Source: Allosphingosinicella vermicomposti
GTDB lineage: Bacteria; Pseudomonadota; Alphaproteobacteria; Sphingomonadales; Sphingomonadaceae
Assembly: GCF_003012815.1 (NCBI RefSeq)
Contig: NZ_PXYJ01000001.1
Coordinates: 372,001-436,000 of the forward strand
Length of the DNA stretch: 64,000 nucleotides
Reading direction: 5' to 3'
Below, piece after piece: positions 1 to 8,901 of the stretch. Each line of letters opens with the position of its first letter. Positions within the stretch are counted from its first letter, which is position 1. The position numbers were made by a program, and so were the translations under genes. The notes under the pieces are model-generated. The model was given only the letters and a program-made list of their open reading frames with translations. It was not told the origin of the DNA and did no database searches.

Positions 1-2325
1 ACGATGTGGTTCGAAGACAGCCTCGCCGATCAAAATCTGGCGATGACCGATTTCGCCAAATTCGGCATTCGGGCCGCGATTGGCGTGCCCGTCGTGCGCG
101 ACGGCATCTGGCTTTCAGGACTCTACATCAACCACCAGGATCCGCACGCCTGGAGCGCGGAAGACATCGCCTTGGCCGAAGAAGTGGCCGAGCTGACCTG
201 GGACGCCGTCGCACGCGCGGAGGCCGCCGACGCTCTGCGCCAGAGCGAGGAAAAATTCCGCGGCATCGCCAATTCGATCAACCAGATGATCTGGTCGACG
301 CAACCGGACGGCTATCACGATTATTATAATGACCGCTGGTACGAATATACCGGCGTCCCCTACGGATCGACCGATGGCGCGGGCTGGAACGACATGTTCC
401 ATCCCGACGATCAGGAGCGCGCCTGGGGCGTCTGGCGGGAATGCCTGGAAACGGGCGAGCCTTATCATATCGAATATCGCCTGCGTCATCGTAGCGGCGA
501 TTATCGCTGGGTGCTCGGCCGTGCCCAGCCGGTGCGTGACGCCCATGGCGCGATCACCCGCTGGTTCGGTACTTGCACCGATATTCACGAGCTGAAGGTC
601 GCTGAAGACCGCCAGGCCTTCCTGCTGGAATTGAACGATATTCTACGTGGCGTTTCCGATCCGCGCGCCGGAACCATGGCCGCTGCCGAGGCTCTTGGCC
701 GCCATTTGCGCGTCGCCCGCGCGGGCTATGGCGACGTGGACGCGAGCGGTGAAATCGTCCGCGTGGAACGGGATTGGACGGCGCGCGATGATGTGCCGAA
801 TCTTGCGGGCGAAGCGCGTATCCTCGACGGCTTCGGCCCCGCCATCGTTGCCGAGCTCCGCGCCGGGCACAGCCTGGTCGTCGACGATTTCCGCACCGAT
901 CCGCGCGCGGGGCCTGCTTATGCGGAAACATGGGACAGTATCGGTTGCCGAGCCCTGATCGTCGTGCCGCTTGTCTCGGAAGGACAGCTGCGCGCGCTCT
1001 TTTACCTTCACGAGCCCGAGCCCCGGGCGTGGACGGCGGACGATGTGACGCTCGCCAATGATGTCGCCCAGCGCACCTGGGATGCCGTCGAGCGTGCCCG
1101 TGCCCAGCAGGCGCTCCGGCAGCTGAACGCCACGCTGGAAGAACGCGTGCTCGAACGCACCGCGGAGCTCGAACGCACCCAGGCCGCGCTTCGCCAATCG
1201 CAGAAGATGGAGGCGATCGGCCAGCTGACCGGTGGCATCGCGCACGATTTCAACAATATGCTCGCCGTCGTGATCGGTGGGTTGAACCTCCTTCAGCGCC
1301 GCTTGGCCAAGGGTGAAACCGACGTCGCCAAATATATCGACGCGTCGATGGAAGGGGCGACGCGGGCGGCATCGCTGACACAGCGCCTCTTGGCTTTTTC
1401 ACGCCAGCAGCCGCTCCAGCCCGAGCCGATCAATGCCAACCGCATGGTGGCGGGCATGACCGAGCTTCTGACCCGTACGCTTGGGGAAGACGTGCGCGTC
1501 GAAACCGTCCTGTCGGCGGGTCTTTGGAAGGCCAATGCGGACCTTGGCCAGCTCGAAAACGCGGTCCTCAATCTTTCCGTCAACGCGCGCGATGCCATGC
1601 CGGGCGGCGGTAAGCTCACGATCGAGACCGGCAACGCCCATATCGACGACGATTATGCCCGCGATTACGAGATACAGAGCGGCCAATATGTGATGATCGC
1701 GGTCAGCGACACCGGTTCCGGCATGCCGCCCGACGTCATTGAAAAAGCGTTCGATCCCTTTTTCACGACGAAGAGCGTCGGCAAGGGCACCGGCCTTGGC
1801 CTCAGCCAGGTGTTCGGCTTCGTCCGCCAATCGGGCGGGCACGTCAAAATTTATTCCGAGGTCGGCGTCGGCACGACGGTGAAGATTTATCTCCCCCGCT
1901 TCTATGGGCCCGAACCGCAGGTGCAGCCCAAGGTGGTCGAGGCGCCGCGCGGCGGCAGCCTTTCCGAAGTGATCCTGGTGGTCGAGGATGAAGAACGCGT
2001 CCGCAACTATTCGATCGAGGCGTTGCGGGAGCTGGGCTACACCGTCGTCCACGCACCGAGCGGCCCTGACGCGCTGCGCCTGATTGACGCGGGGCAGGGG
2101 GCGACTTTGCTCTTCACCGATGTCGTGATGCCCGAAATGACCGGCCGCCAACTCGCGGACGAGGCGGTGAAGCGCATCCCGGGTCTCAAGGTGCTCTACA
2201 CGACCGGCTATACCCGCAATGCGGTCGTCCATAATGGCGTGCTCGATCCCGGCACAAATTTCCTTCCCAAACCCTTCGGCATCGATCAACTCGCCGCCAA
2301 GGTGCGGAGCGTGCTGGACGAGTAA
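1..2325 (+). CDS. Hybrid sensor histidine kinase (5' end outside window)
   Basis: Sensor kinase that should autophosphorylate on His and pass phosphate to its own receiver domain. The frame is open to the left edge, so the ATG at 4 is probably internal. Numbering from that ATG: end of a GAF domain (about 1-75), PAS domain (about 85-200, ending in a PAC-like GTCTDIHELK), second GAF (about 205-370), coiled coil, HisKA with GIAHDFNN (His about 414), HATPase_c with N box NARDAMPGGG and G boxes DTGSGM and GKGTGLGLS, then a C-terminal receiver with Asp about 706 in FTDVVMPEM and Lys in LPKPF. There is no membrane segment in the visible part, so it is probably cytoplasmic. The ligand is unknown. A REP-like palindrome follows the stop. 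Confidence 0.93.
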   Translation, partial: TMWFEDSLADQNLAMTDFAKFGIRAAIGVPVVRDGIWLSGLYINHQDPHAWSAEDIALAEEVAELTWDAVARAEAADALRQSEEKFRGIANSINQMIWSTQPDGYHDYYNDRWYEYTGVPYGSTDGAGWNDMFHPDDQERAWGVWRECLETGEPYHIEYRLRHRSGDYRWVLGRAQPVRDAHGAITRWFGTCTDIHELKVAEDRQAFLLELNDILRGVSDPRAGTMAAAEALGRHLRVARAGYGDVDASGEIVRVERDWTARDDVPNLAGEARILDGFGPAIVAELRAGHSLVVDDFRTDPRAGPAYAETWDSIGCRALIVVPLVSEGQLRALFYLHEPEPRAWTADDVTLANDVAQRTWDAVERARAQQALRQLNATLEERVLERTAELERTQAALRQSQKMEAIGQLTGGIAHDFNNMLAVVIGGLNLLQRRLAKGETDVAKYIDASMEGATRAASLTQRLLAFSRQQPLQPEPINANRMVAGMTELLTRTLGEDVRVETVLSAGLWKANADLGQLENAVLNLSVNARDAMPGGGKLTIETGNAHIDDDYARDYEIQSGQYVMIAVSDTGSGMPPDVIEKAFDPFFTTKSVGKGTGLGLSQVFGFVRQSGGHVKIYSEVGVGTTVKIYLPRFYGPEPQVQPKVVEAPRGGSLSEVILVVEDEERVRNYSIEALRELGYTVVHAPSGPDALRLIDAGQGATLLFTDVVMPEMTGRQLADEAVKRIPGLKVLYTTGYTRNAVVHNGVLDPGTNFLPKPFGIDQLAAKVRSVLDE

Positions 2326-2336
2326 GCGGGCACGCA

Positions 2337-2417
2337 CGTCACCCCGGCGCAAGCCGGGGTCTCGGGAAGGAGAAGGCGCCTGTTCGTCACGAGATCCCGG
2401 CTTTCGCCGGGATGACG
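2337..2417. repeat. Palindromic repeat pair, family C (CCCCGGC..GCCGGGG)
   Basis: Two hairpins in opposite orientation, each of the form GTCA-CCCGG-CGCAAGC-CCGGG-T, separated by about 25 bases. The same composite occurs at 2843-2923, 26822-26903 and 26950-27031, and a single hairpin at 7713-7740. The layout resembles a bacterial interspersed mosaic (REP-type) element. It could also act as a bidirectional transcription end between the kinase and the convergent DUF1232 gene. Confidence 0.85.
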
Positions 2418-2445
2418 GTTTAGTCGATTTCGGCGGAATGACGAT

Positions 2446-2820
2446 TCAATCGAAATTAAACGCCATCAACCGCCAGATCAGCAACGCAGCCAGCACCCAC
2501 AGGACCACGACGATCGCCGCGCCCCAAACTGAGCCGGGTTGCTCGGATGCAGCCTCAGCCTCCGCGCGATGCTGCTCGAACACGCCATCCGGCAGCATCT
2601 TTACGAACAGCCACAGGCCGATCGGCACCAGGATCACATCGTCGATCAGCCCGAAGACCGGAATGAAATCGGGAATAAGGTCGATGGGCGACAGCGCATA
2701 GGCCGTCACCAACAGCCCAAACAGCCGTGCACCCCAAGACGTCCGCGCATCTCGTGCCGACAGCCAGGCCGCGTGCACATCGACGCGCAATTTGTGGGCG
2801 AGGGAGGTGTTGCGGGGCAT
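2446..2820 (-). CDS. DUF1232 (YkvA-type) small membrane protein
   Basis: A 124-residue protein with the DUF1232 signature around residues 33-60 (AYALSPIDLIPDFIPVFG followed by DDVILVPIGL). A hydrophobic stretch covers the same region, and a second membrane segment lies near the C terminus (about 100-118). The biochemical role of the family is unknown. It is convergent with the histidine kinase and bracketed by two copies of the family C repeat. Nothing in the neighbourhood suggests a pathway. Confidence 0.85.
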   Translation of the reverse strand: MPRNTSLAHKLRVDVHAAWLSARDARTSWGARLFGLLVTAYALSPIDLIPDFIPVFGLIDDVILVPIGLWLFVKMLPDGVFEQHRAEAEAASEQPGSVWGAAIVVVLWVLAALLIWRLMAFNFD

Positions 2821-2842
2821 AGGGTCTCAGCCCTACCTTCCG

Positions 2843-2923
2843 CGTCATTCCGGCGAAAGCCGGAATCTCATGTCGAGTAAGGCGCGTTCTGGCCCTGAGA
2901 CCCCGGCTTGCGCCGGGGTGACG
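2843..2923. repeat. Palindromic repeat pair, family C
   Basis: Two inverted hairpins (TTCCGGCGAAAGCCGGAA and CCCCGGCTTGCGCCGGGG) in the same arrangement as 2337-2417. It fills the gap between the DUF1232 gene and the 3' end of the thiolase gene. One arm is A/T-substituted symmetrically, which suggests the stem is kept by compensatory change. Confidence 0.85.
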
Positions 2924-2931
2924 GATAAAGC

Positions 2932-4113
2932 TTACAAAACCTCGAACAAACCAGCCGCGCCCATGCCGCCGCCGACGCACATGGTGACGACGACATATTT
3001 GGCCCCACGGCGCTTGCCTTCGATCAGGATATGCCCGGTCATCCGCGCGCCGGACATGCCGTATGGGTGGCCGATCGAAATCGCGCCGCCATTGACGTTC
3101 AGTTTCTCATCCGGAATGCCGAGGCGGTCCTGGCAATAGAGAACCTGCACCGCGAACGCCTCGTTCAACTCCCACAGATCGATATCGTCCATGGTAAGGC
3201 CGAAGCGCTTCAGGAGTTTCGGCACCGCGAAGACCGGGCCGATGCCCATTTCATCGGGCTCGGTACCCGCCACCGCCATGCCGAGATAGCGGCCGAGCGG
3301 CCGGAGCCCGCGCGCCTGCGCGATGCTGGCTTCCATCACCACGCAAGCCGACGCGCCGTCCGAAAGCTGGCTGGCATTGCCCGCCGTGATCATCGCGTCC
3401 GGACCCATGACCGGCTGCAGCGCGCGAAGGCCCTCCAGCGTCGTTTCCGGGCGATTGCCCTCGTCCTTGGCCAGCGTCACTTCCTGCATGGAAATTTCGC
3501 CGGCTTCCTTGTTCTTGACCGCCATCTTGGCGGTGACGGAGATGATTTCGTCGTCGAACCTGCCCTCGGCCTGCGCCTTCGCCGTCAGTTGCTGGGACCG
3601 GAAGGCATATTCGTCCTGCCGTTCCCGGCTGACCGAATAACGTTTGCCGACGACTTCGGCGGTGCTGATCATCGGCATGTAGACGCCATTGTGCATGGCA
3701 AGCAGTTCGGGGTCCGGCCCGACGCGCATTTCGGGGGTCTGGACCAGGCTGATGCTTTCGACGCCGCCCGCGACCACCACGTCCATCCGGTCGACGATCA
3801 CTTGCTTCGCCGCCGTCGCGATAGACATGAGGCCCGACGCGCACTGACGGTCGATCGACATGCCCGACACGGTGACGGGAAGGCCCGCACGAAGCGCGGC
3901 GGTGCGCCCGATCGTCGTCTGCACGCCCTGCTGAAGCGCGGCGCCCATGATCACATCGTCAATCTCCGCCGGATCGACACCGGACCGCTCGACGGCAGCG
4001 CGGATCGCATGCGCGGCGAGCGTCGGCGAAGGCGTGGCGTTGAACGCGCCGCGATAGGCCTTGCCGATCGGCGTGCGGGCGGTGGAAACGATGACTGCGT
4101 CGCGGATTGCCAT
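2932..4113 (-). CDS. Acetyl-CoA acyltransferase (thiolase family)
   Basis: A 393-residue thiolase, expected to cleave 3-ketoacyl-CoA with CoA or to condense two acyl-CoAs. The visible catalytic residues are the nucleophilic Cys91 in RQCASGL, His349 in ISIGHPYG and Cys379 in [10 protein letters not shown], matching the family in order and spacing. Length is typical. The start ATG at 4113 follows a GGAGAGAGG-like ribosome site. The MaoC-type hydratase gene lies 19 bases upstream on the same strand, so the two probably form a short-chain acyl-CoA operon in fatty acid breakdown or polyhydroxyalkanoate metabolism. Whether it acts as FadA or AtoB cannot be told from sequence alone. Confidence 0.95.
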   Translation of the reverse strand: MAIRDAVIVSTARTPIGKAYRGAFNATPSPTLAAHAIRAAVERSGVDPAEIDDVIMGAALQQGVQTTIGRTAALRAGLPVTVSGMSIDRQCASGLMSIATAAKQVIVDRMDVVVAGGVESISLVQTPEMRVGPDPELLAMHNGVYMPMISTAEVVGKRYSVSRERQDEYAFRSQQLTAKAQAEGRFDDEIISVTAKMAVKNKEAGEISMQEVTLAKDEGNRPETTLEGLRALQPVMGPDAMITAGNASQLSDGASACVVMEASIAQARGLRPLGRYLGMAVAGTEPDEMGIGPVFAVPKLLKRFGLTMDDIDLWELNEAFAVQVLYCQDRLGIPDEKLNVNGGAISIGHPYGMSGARMTGHILIEGKRRGAKYVVVTMCVGGGMGAAGLFEVL

Positions 4114-4132
4114 GAAACCTCTCTCCTAATGT

Positions 4133-4588
4133 TCAGCAATATATAAGGCCGATCCAGTCGGCGGTAAGCGCGGGCTTGCCCTCGCCCTCTATTTCAACGG
4201 TGACTTCATGCAGCGCTTGCCATTGGCCGGGGCGCTTTTCCTCCAGCCCGGCAAGCGTGAAATGGCCGCGCACCCGTTTGCCGGAGCGGACGGGCGCAAT
4301 GAAGCGGACGCGATCGAAGCCGTAATTGACGACCATTTTCGTGGTGTCGGGCACCAGCATCACGCTCGCGCCCATCTGGCTCAAGAGCGACAAGGTGAGG
4401 AAGCCGTGAGCGATGGTGCCGCCGAACGGCGTGCGGGCCGCCATGTCCGGATCGAGGTGGATGAACTGCTTGTCGCCGGTCACGTCGGCAAACGTATCGA
4501 TATGCGCCTGCGTCACCTCGATCCAGGGCGACGCGCCAAGATCGGCGCCGACTTTCGCCTTGATATCGTCGAGACTGGCAACAGGCAT
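4133..4588 (-). CDS. MaoC family (R)-specific enoyl-CoA hydratase
   Basis: A 151-residue single hot-dog-fold protein. The hydratase signature is visible at about residues 49-70: ARTPFGGTIAHGFLTLSLLS, with catalytic Asp and His typical of MaoC/PhaJ proteins (here FIHLDPD and GGTIAHGF). It probably hydrates trans-2-enoyl-CoA. It precedes the thiolase by 19 bases on the same strand and is divergent from putA. The short divergent gap 4589-4670 should hold both promoters. Confidence 0.9.
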   Translation of the reverse strand: MPVASLDDIKAKVGADLGASPWIEVTQAHIDTFADVTGDKQFIHLDPDMAARTPFGGTIAHGFLTLSLLSQMGASVMLVPDTTKMVVNYGFDRVRFIAPVRSGKRVRGHFTLAGLEEKRPGQWQALHEVTVEIEGEGKPALTADWIGLIYC

Positions 4589-4670
4589 ATTCCCACGCGC
4601 CTCCGGCTTCGCTAGGGCGCCGGTCTAGAACCCGATTTGCGGCGGACTCAAGCCCCCAGGAGAGGCAAAG

Positions 4671-7600
4671 ATGGCAACTGGCGTAAGCGACGCTACGGCA
4701 ACCGCGCGTGCCGAAATTTCGCGACTTTTCCGTATGCCGGAACCGGACGTGCTTTCCGGGCTCCTGAAGGACGCGCGGCTCGACTCGGGCGAGCGGGCGC
4801 GGGTTGAGAATCGGGCGCTAGGCATGCTCGCCGAACTCCGCAGCGCGCAATCGTCGGGCTGGGTGAACCAGTTCCTGCAGGAATATCGCCTCAATACCTC
4901 GGAAGGCGTGGCCTTGCTCTCGCTTGCCGAGGCCTTCCTCCGCGTGCCCGATCCGGAAACCGCAGATCTCCTGATCGCTGACAAGCTCGGCAATGCCGAC
5001 TGGCGCGCGCATACCGGCAAGTCCCATTCCAAGCTGGTGAACAGCGCCACTTGGGGCCTCGTCATCGGCCGTGCGCTGGTCAGCGATACGCAACAGGCCA
5101 GCGTCCTCAAAAAACTCATCTCCCGCGCGGGCGAGCCGTTCGTACGCCAGGCCGTCGGCGCCGCGATGCGCATGATGGGCGAAATCTTCGTCATGGGCCG
5201 CACGATCGAGGAAGCGATCGGCCGGATGCGCAAGCCCGAGAATAAGGGCTTCACGGCGAGTTTCGACATGCTGGGCGAAGCCGCGCGCACCTTCCCGGAC
5301 GCCGAACGCTATTTCCGCGCCTATGAAGACGCCATCCACGCCGTCGGCAAGGTGCCCGAGGCGGGCCACTCCATCTCCGTCAAATTGTCCGCCCTCCATC
5401 CGCGCTACGAAGTCGCGCAGTACGACCGCTGCGTTTCCTCGCTGATCGAACAGGTCGAGGCATTGGCGACGCTCGCGGCCAATTACGGCATCGCCTTCAC
5501 CATCGACGCCGAGGAAACCGAGCGGCTCGAAATGAGCCTCGACATCATCGGCACCGTCGCCGCGCTCCCGGCGCTCAAGGGCTGGGATGGCCTCGGCATG
5601 GCGATCCAGGCTTATGGCAAGCGCGCCCGCCCGACCATCGCCTGGGCCGATGCCGTGGGCCGCGCCACCGGCCGCCGCATCGCCGCACGGCTTGTGAAGG
5701 GCGCCTATTGGGACAGCGAGATCAAGCGCGCCCAGGAACAGGGCCTGCACGAATATCCGCTCTTCACCCGCAAGGCCGCGACGGACGTCTCCTACCTCGC
5801 TTGCGCGAAGGACATGCTCGCCGCGCCGAACATCTATCCGGCCTTCGCCACCCACAATGCGCTCACCGTCGCCACCATCCTCGAATGGGCGGGCGAGAGC
5901 CGCGACTTCGAATTCCAGCGCCTGCACGGCATGGGCGAGGGCCTCTACGAAACCCTGGTCCGCGAGCAGGGCTACCACACCCGCATCTACGCGCCGGTCG
6001 GAGGTCACCGCGACCTCCTCGCCTATCTCGTCCGCCGCTTGCTCGAAAATGGCGCGAACTCGAGCTTCGTCCACCAGCTCGCCGACGAGCATATGACCGA
6101 CGCGGAAATCCTCGCCGATCCAGTCGAAAAGATCGCGGCCGTGGGCGGCACCCGCCACCCCGGTATCCCGCTGCCCAAGGATCTGTTCGGTCCGGCGCGG
6201 AAGAATAGCGAGGGCATCGACCTCAACGACAAAACCGAGCTCGCACGCGTCGCGCGCCAAGTCTCGTTCGTCCCGAGCGAAGTCGAGGGGCGCTCGCGCA
6301 ATCGCATCTCGACTTCGCTCGATACGAACGATGAGAGCGGTGTTGCGCGGGAAATTGTCTCCCGCGCCCTCTCAGCCTACCCAGCTTGGGAGGCCGCCGG
6401 CATCGATCACCGCGCCGCCTGTCTTGATCGCCTCGCCGACCTCCTCGAACAGGAACGCGATGCCTTGATGCGCATCGCGGTGCAGGAAGCGAAGAAGACG
6501 ATTCCCGATGCGCTCGGCGAAGTGCGCGAGGCGGTGGATTTCTGCCGCTATTACGCCCAGCAGGCCCGTGACGGCCTCCAGCCCGTCGAACTCCCCGGGC
6601 CGACCGGCGAGCGCAACCTCCTGCGCATGGAAGGCCGCGGCACCTGGGTTTGCATCGCGCCGTGGAATTTCCCGCTCGCCATCTTCCTAGGCCAAGTCGC
6701 CGCCGCGCTCGTCACGGGTAATACCGTGGTCGCCAAGCCTGCTCCGCAGACGCCCGAAATCGCGGCCTACGCCGTCGGCCTCGCCCACAGCGCAGGCATC
6801 CCCGAAGATGCGCTCATCCTCGCCATTGGAGGCCCCGAAATGGGCGCGGCCTTGACCGCCGATCCGCGCATTGCGGGCGTCGCCTTCACCGGCTCCACCG
6901 CCACGGCCAAGCGGATTGCCCGGACGCTTCTGGAAGATGAAGAGCGCCCGATCATCCCGCTCATTGCCGAAACCGGCGGCATCAATGCGATGATCGTCGA
7001 TTCCACCGCGCTTCCCGAACAGGTGGTGCAGGACGTCGTCACCTCTGCCTTCCGCTCGGCGGGCCAGCGCTGCTCGGCGCTTCGCTTGCTCGTTCTCCAA
7101 GAAGAAATCGCCGACCGCACGCTCGAAATGCTCAGCGGCGCGATGGACACGCTCATCGTCGGCGATCCCGCCGATCCGCGCACCGATGTCGGACCGGTCA
7201 TCGACAGGCAAGCCTATGACCGCCTGATGACCTATCGCGAAACGCAGCAAGGCCGCTGGATCAAGACGATCGATGCGCCAAGGGCCGGCCTCTTCGTGCC
7301 GCCCACCGCCATCCGTCTCGACGCCATCGAAGATTTGAAGCGCGAATGGTTCGGCCCGATCCTCCATGTCGCGACGTGGAAGGCGGGGCAATTGGAAGAC
7401 ACGATCCGCCGCATCAACCGCAGCGGCTTCGGCCTCACCATGGGCCTCCACAGCCGCATCGCCCGCTCCGCCGACGATGTCGAGCAGCTCGCCCGCGTCG
7501 GCAACCTCTACGTCAACCGCTCGATGATCGGCGCCATCGTCGGCTCTCAGCCGTTCGGGGGTGAAGGCCTGTCCGGCACCGGCCCCAAGGCCGGCGGCCC

Positions 7601-7703
7601 GCACTACCTGCCGCGCTTCTGCGCGGAGCGGGTGACGAGCACCGACACCACCTCATCCGGCGGCAATGCGACCTTGCTATCGTTGAACGATGTCGGGATC
7701 TAA
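4671..7703 (+). CDS. putA: Bifunctional proline dehydrogenase / P5C dehydrogenase PutA
   Basis: A 1010-residue PutA that oxidises proline to glutamate. The N-terminal half (about 1-500) is the FAD-dependent proline dehydrogenase barrel; the C-terminal half (about 555-1000) is the NAD-dependent aldehyde dehydrogenase with Glu767 (AETGG) and Cys801 (GQRCSAL) at the usual spacing. No N-terminal ribbon-helix-helix DNA-binding domain is present, so it is the short, non-repressor type. The start follows a clear AGGAGAGG site. Residues about 532-554, between the two domains, are encoded by a palindromic repeat (6265-6330), so a mobile repeat has been captured in frame in the linker. It is divergent from the maoC-thiolase pair. 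Confidence 0.96.
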   Translation: MATGVSDATATARAEISRLFRMPEPDVLSGLLKDARLDSGERARVENRALGMLAELRSAQSSGWVNQFLQEYRLNTSEGVALLSLAEAFLRVPDPETADLLIADKLGNADWRAHTGKSHSKLVNSATWGLVIGRALVSDTQQASVLKKLISRAGEPFVRQAVGAAMRMMGEIFVMGRTIEEAIGRMRKPENKGFTASFDMLGEAARTFPDAERYFRAYEDAIHAVGKVPEAGHSISVKLSALHPRYEVAQYDRCVSSLIEQVEALATLAANYGIAFTIDAEETERLEMSLDIIGTVAALPALKGWDGLGMAIQAYGKRARPTIAWADAVGRATGRRIAARLVKGAYWDSEIKRAQEQGLHEYPLFTRKAATDVSYLACAKDMLAAPNIYPAFATHNALTVATILEWAGESRDFEFQRLHGMGEGLYETLVREQGYHTRIYAPVGGHRDLLAYLVRRLLENGANSSFVHQLADEHMTDAEILADPVEKIAAVGGTRHPGIPLPKDLFGPARKNSEGIDLNDKTELARVARQVSFVPSEVEGRSRNRISTSLDTNDESGVAREIVSRALSAYPAWEAAGIDHRAACLDRLADLLEQERDALMRIAVQEAKKTIPDALGEVREAVDFCRYYAQQARDGLQPVELPGPTGERNLLRMEGRGTWVCIAPWNFPLAIFLGQVAAALVTGNTVVAKPAPQTPEIAAYAVGLAHSAGIPEDALILAIGGPEMGAALTADPRIAGVAFTGSTATAKRIARTLLEDEERPIIPLIAETGGINAMIVDSTALPEQVVQDVVTSAFRSAGQRCSALRLLVLQEEIADRTLEMLSGAMDTLIVGDPADPRTDVGPVIDRQAYDRLMTYRETQQGRWIKTIDAPRAGLFVPPTAIRLDAIEDLKREWFGPILHVATWKAGQLEDTIRRINRSGFGLTMGLHSRIARSADDVEQLARVGNLYVNRSMIGAIVGSQPFGGEGLSGTGPKAGGPHYLPRFCAERVTSTDTTSSGGNATLLSLNDVGI
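6265..6330. repeat. Family E palindrome captured inside putA
   Basis: The left arm 6265-6288 (CGTTCG-N2-CGAGCGAAGTCGAG) and right arm 6308-6330 (CTCGACTTCGCTCG-N2-CGAACG) form a long inverted repeat. The unit is 66 bases, exactly 22 codons, so it does not disturb the frame; it encodes a segment reading VPSEVEGR...STSLDTN. An intergenic copy lies at 14502-14580 upstream of zapE, which shows that this is a mobile repeat rather than PutA sequence. Confidence 0.85.
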
Positions 7704-7712
7704 CCGATAAAC

Positions 7713-7740
7713 GTCATCCCGGCTTCCGTCGGGATGACGG
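7713..7740. repeat. Single family C hairpin between putA and mscS
   Basis: CGTCATCCCGG-CTTCCG-TCGGGATGACG is one near-perfect hairpin in the gap between two convergent genes. It may serve as a bidirectional terminator, but it lacks a T-tract. Confidence 0.75.
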
Positions 7741-7746
7741 TGCGCG

Positions 7747-8901
7747 TCAGCTAGCCCTCACCGGATCCGCATAGGGCATGACCAATCGCCCGTCCGGCGC
7801 CGCCGTGAAGGTCGTCTGCGTCGGGTAAGCAAACTCTACGCCCATGTCGGCAAAGCGCTTCATGATGCCGATCATGATGTCCTGCCGCACCTGCATGGCG
7901 ACATCCATGTCCGACGTTTCGACATGAAAGATGAATTCATAATCGATCGACGACGCGCCGAACTGATAGGCGTGGCAACGGTCGAACGTCGCCATGTCGC
8001 GCGCCTCCACGATTTCCCTCACCTCCGCGCCGATCCGCGCCAGCACATCGGGCTGCGTCTGGTAGACGAGGCCGAATGTCATCACGATCCGCCGCCGCTC
8101 GAACAAGGCATAATTGTGGAGCCGGGCCTCCAGCAATTTAGTGTTCGAAATCACCACCTGCTCGCCCTGCAGCGAACGGACGCGGGTCGTCTTGAGCCCG
8201 ATTTGCTCCACCGTTCCCACCATCGTGTCGAACTGGATCGTATCACCCTTGCGGAACGGCTTGTCGAAGATGATGGCAAGCGCCGCGAACAGGTCGGAAA
8301 AAATACCCTGCGCGGCGAGGCCGATCGCAATGCCGCCAATGCCAAGGCCCGCGACAAGGCCCGTCACGTTGACGCCGAGATTGTCGAGAATGACGATCAG
8401 CGCCACCGCGAACAGCGCGATGCTGACGAGCAACCGGATGATCCCGACAGCCGAGCCTAAGGTGCTATGCTCCGCGCCCCCGCCCACGCGGTGCTCGACG
8501 AAGCCCAGGATCAATTCGCGGGCCCAGATCGCCGCCTGAACCGTCGCGGAAATGACGAAGAGGAAGTGTATGGCGCGGAGCACCGCGGGCGGCGTCGCGG
8601 CATGTTCGCCCACCAGTTCGGCCGCGCACATGACGATGAAGAACAGACTCGTCTTGGCCAATGTCCGCGCGAAAATGGTGCGCCAGTGAAGGTCGCCTTC
8701 TTCACGCCTGGCGAGAAGCCGGCAGCCCAATGACCGGACGCCGAGCAGGATCAGGACGATCACGGCGCCAAATGCACCGGCGATTAATATGTCGATCCCG
8801 TTGCGGCTGATCCAGGTCGACGTTTCGCCGATCAGCTGCGCGCTATCCTGCGACAAATTCTGCACGGCATCGCCTGCGGAAACATTACTCTGGTTGGTCA
8901 T
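7747..8901 (-). CDS. MscS family mechanosensitive ion channel
   Basis: A 384-residue inner-membrane channel expected to open under membrane tension. About four hydrophobic segments lie in the N-terminal half, followed by the pore-lining TM3 region rich in Gly and Ala (VAGLGIGGIAIGLAAQ) and the beta domain (FDKPFRKGDTIQF, GTVEQIGLKTTRVR) typical of MscS. I chose the ATG at 8901, not the longer frame from 9018, because MTNQSNVSAGD starts there and its ATG overlaps the stop of the topoisomerase gene (TGATG), implying translational coupling. It is larger than E. coli MscS (286 residues) owing to an extra N-terminal membrane region. Confidence 0.93.
   Translation of the reverse strand: MTNQSNVSAGDAVQNLSQDSAQLIGETSTWISRNGIDILIAGAFGAVIVLILLGVRSLGCRLLARREEGDLHWRTIFARTLAKTSLFFIVMCAAELVGEHAATPPAVLRAIHFLFVISATVQAAIWARELILGFVEHRVGGGAEHSTLGSAVGIIRLLVSIALFAVALIVILDNLGVNVTGLVAGLGIGGIAIGLAAQGIFSDLFAALAIIFDKPFRKGDTIQFDTMVGTVEQIGLKTTRVRSLQGEQVVISNTKLLEARLHNYALFERRRIVMTFGLVYQTQPDVLARIGAEVREIVEARDMATFDRCHAYQFGASSIDYEFIFHVETSDMDVAMQVRQDIMIGIMKRFADMGVEFAYPTQTTFTAAPDGRLVMPYADPVRAS

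Noticed and set aside
3031-4146. Long plus-strand frame opposite the thiolase gene
   Set aside because: Antisense shadow: the minus strand holds a complete thiolase with catalytic residues. GC-rich codon use keeps the opposite frame open.
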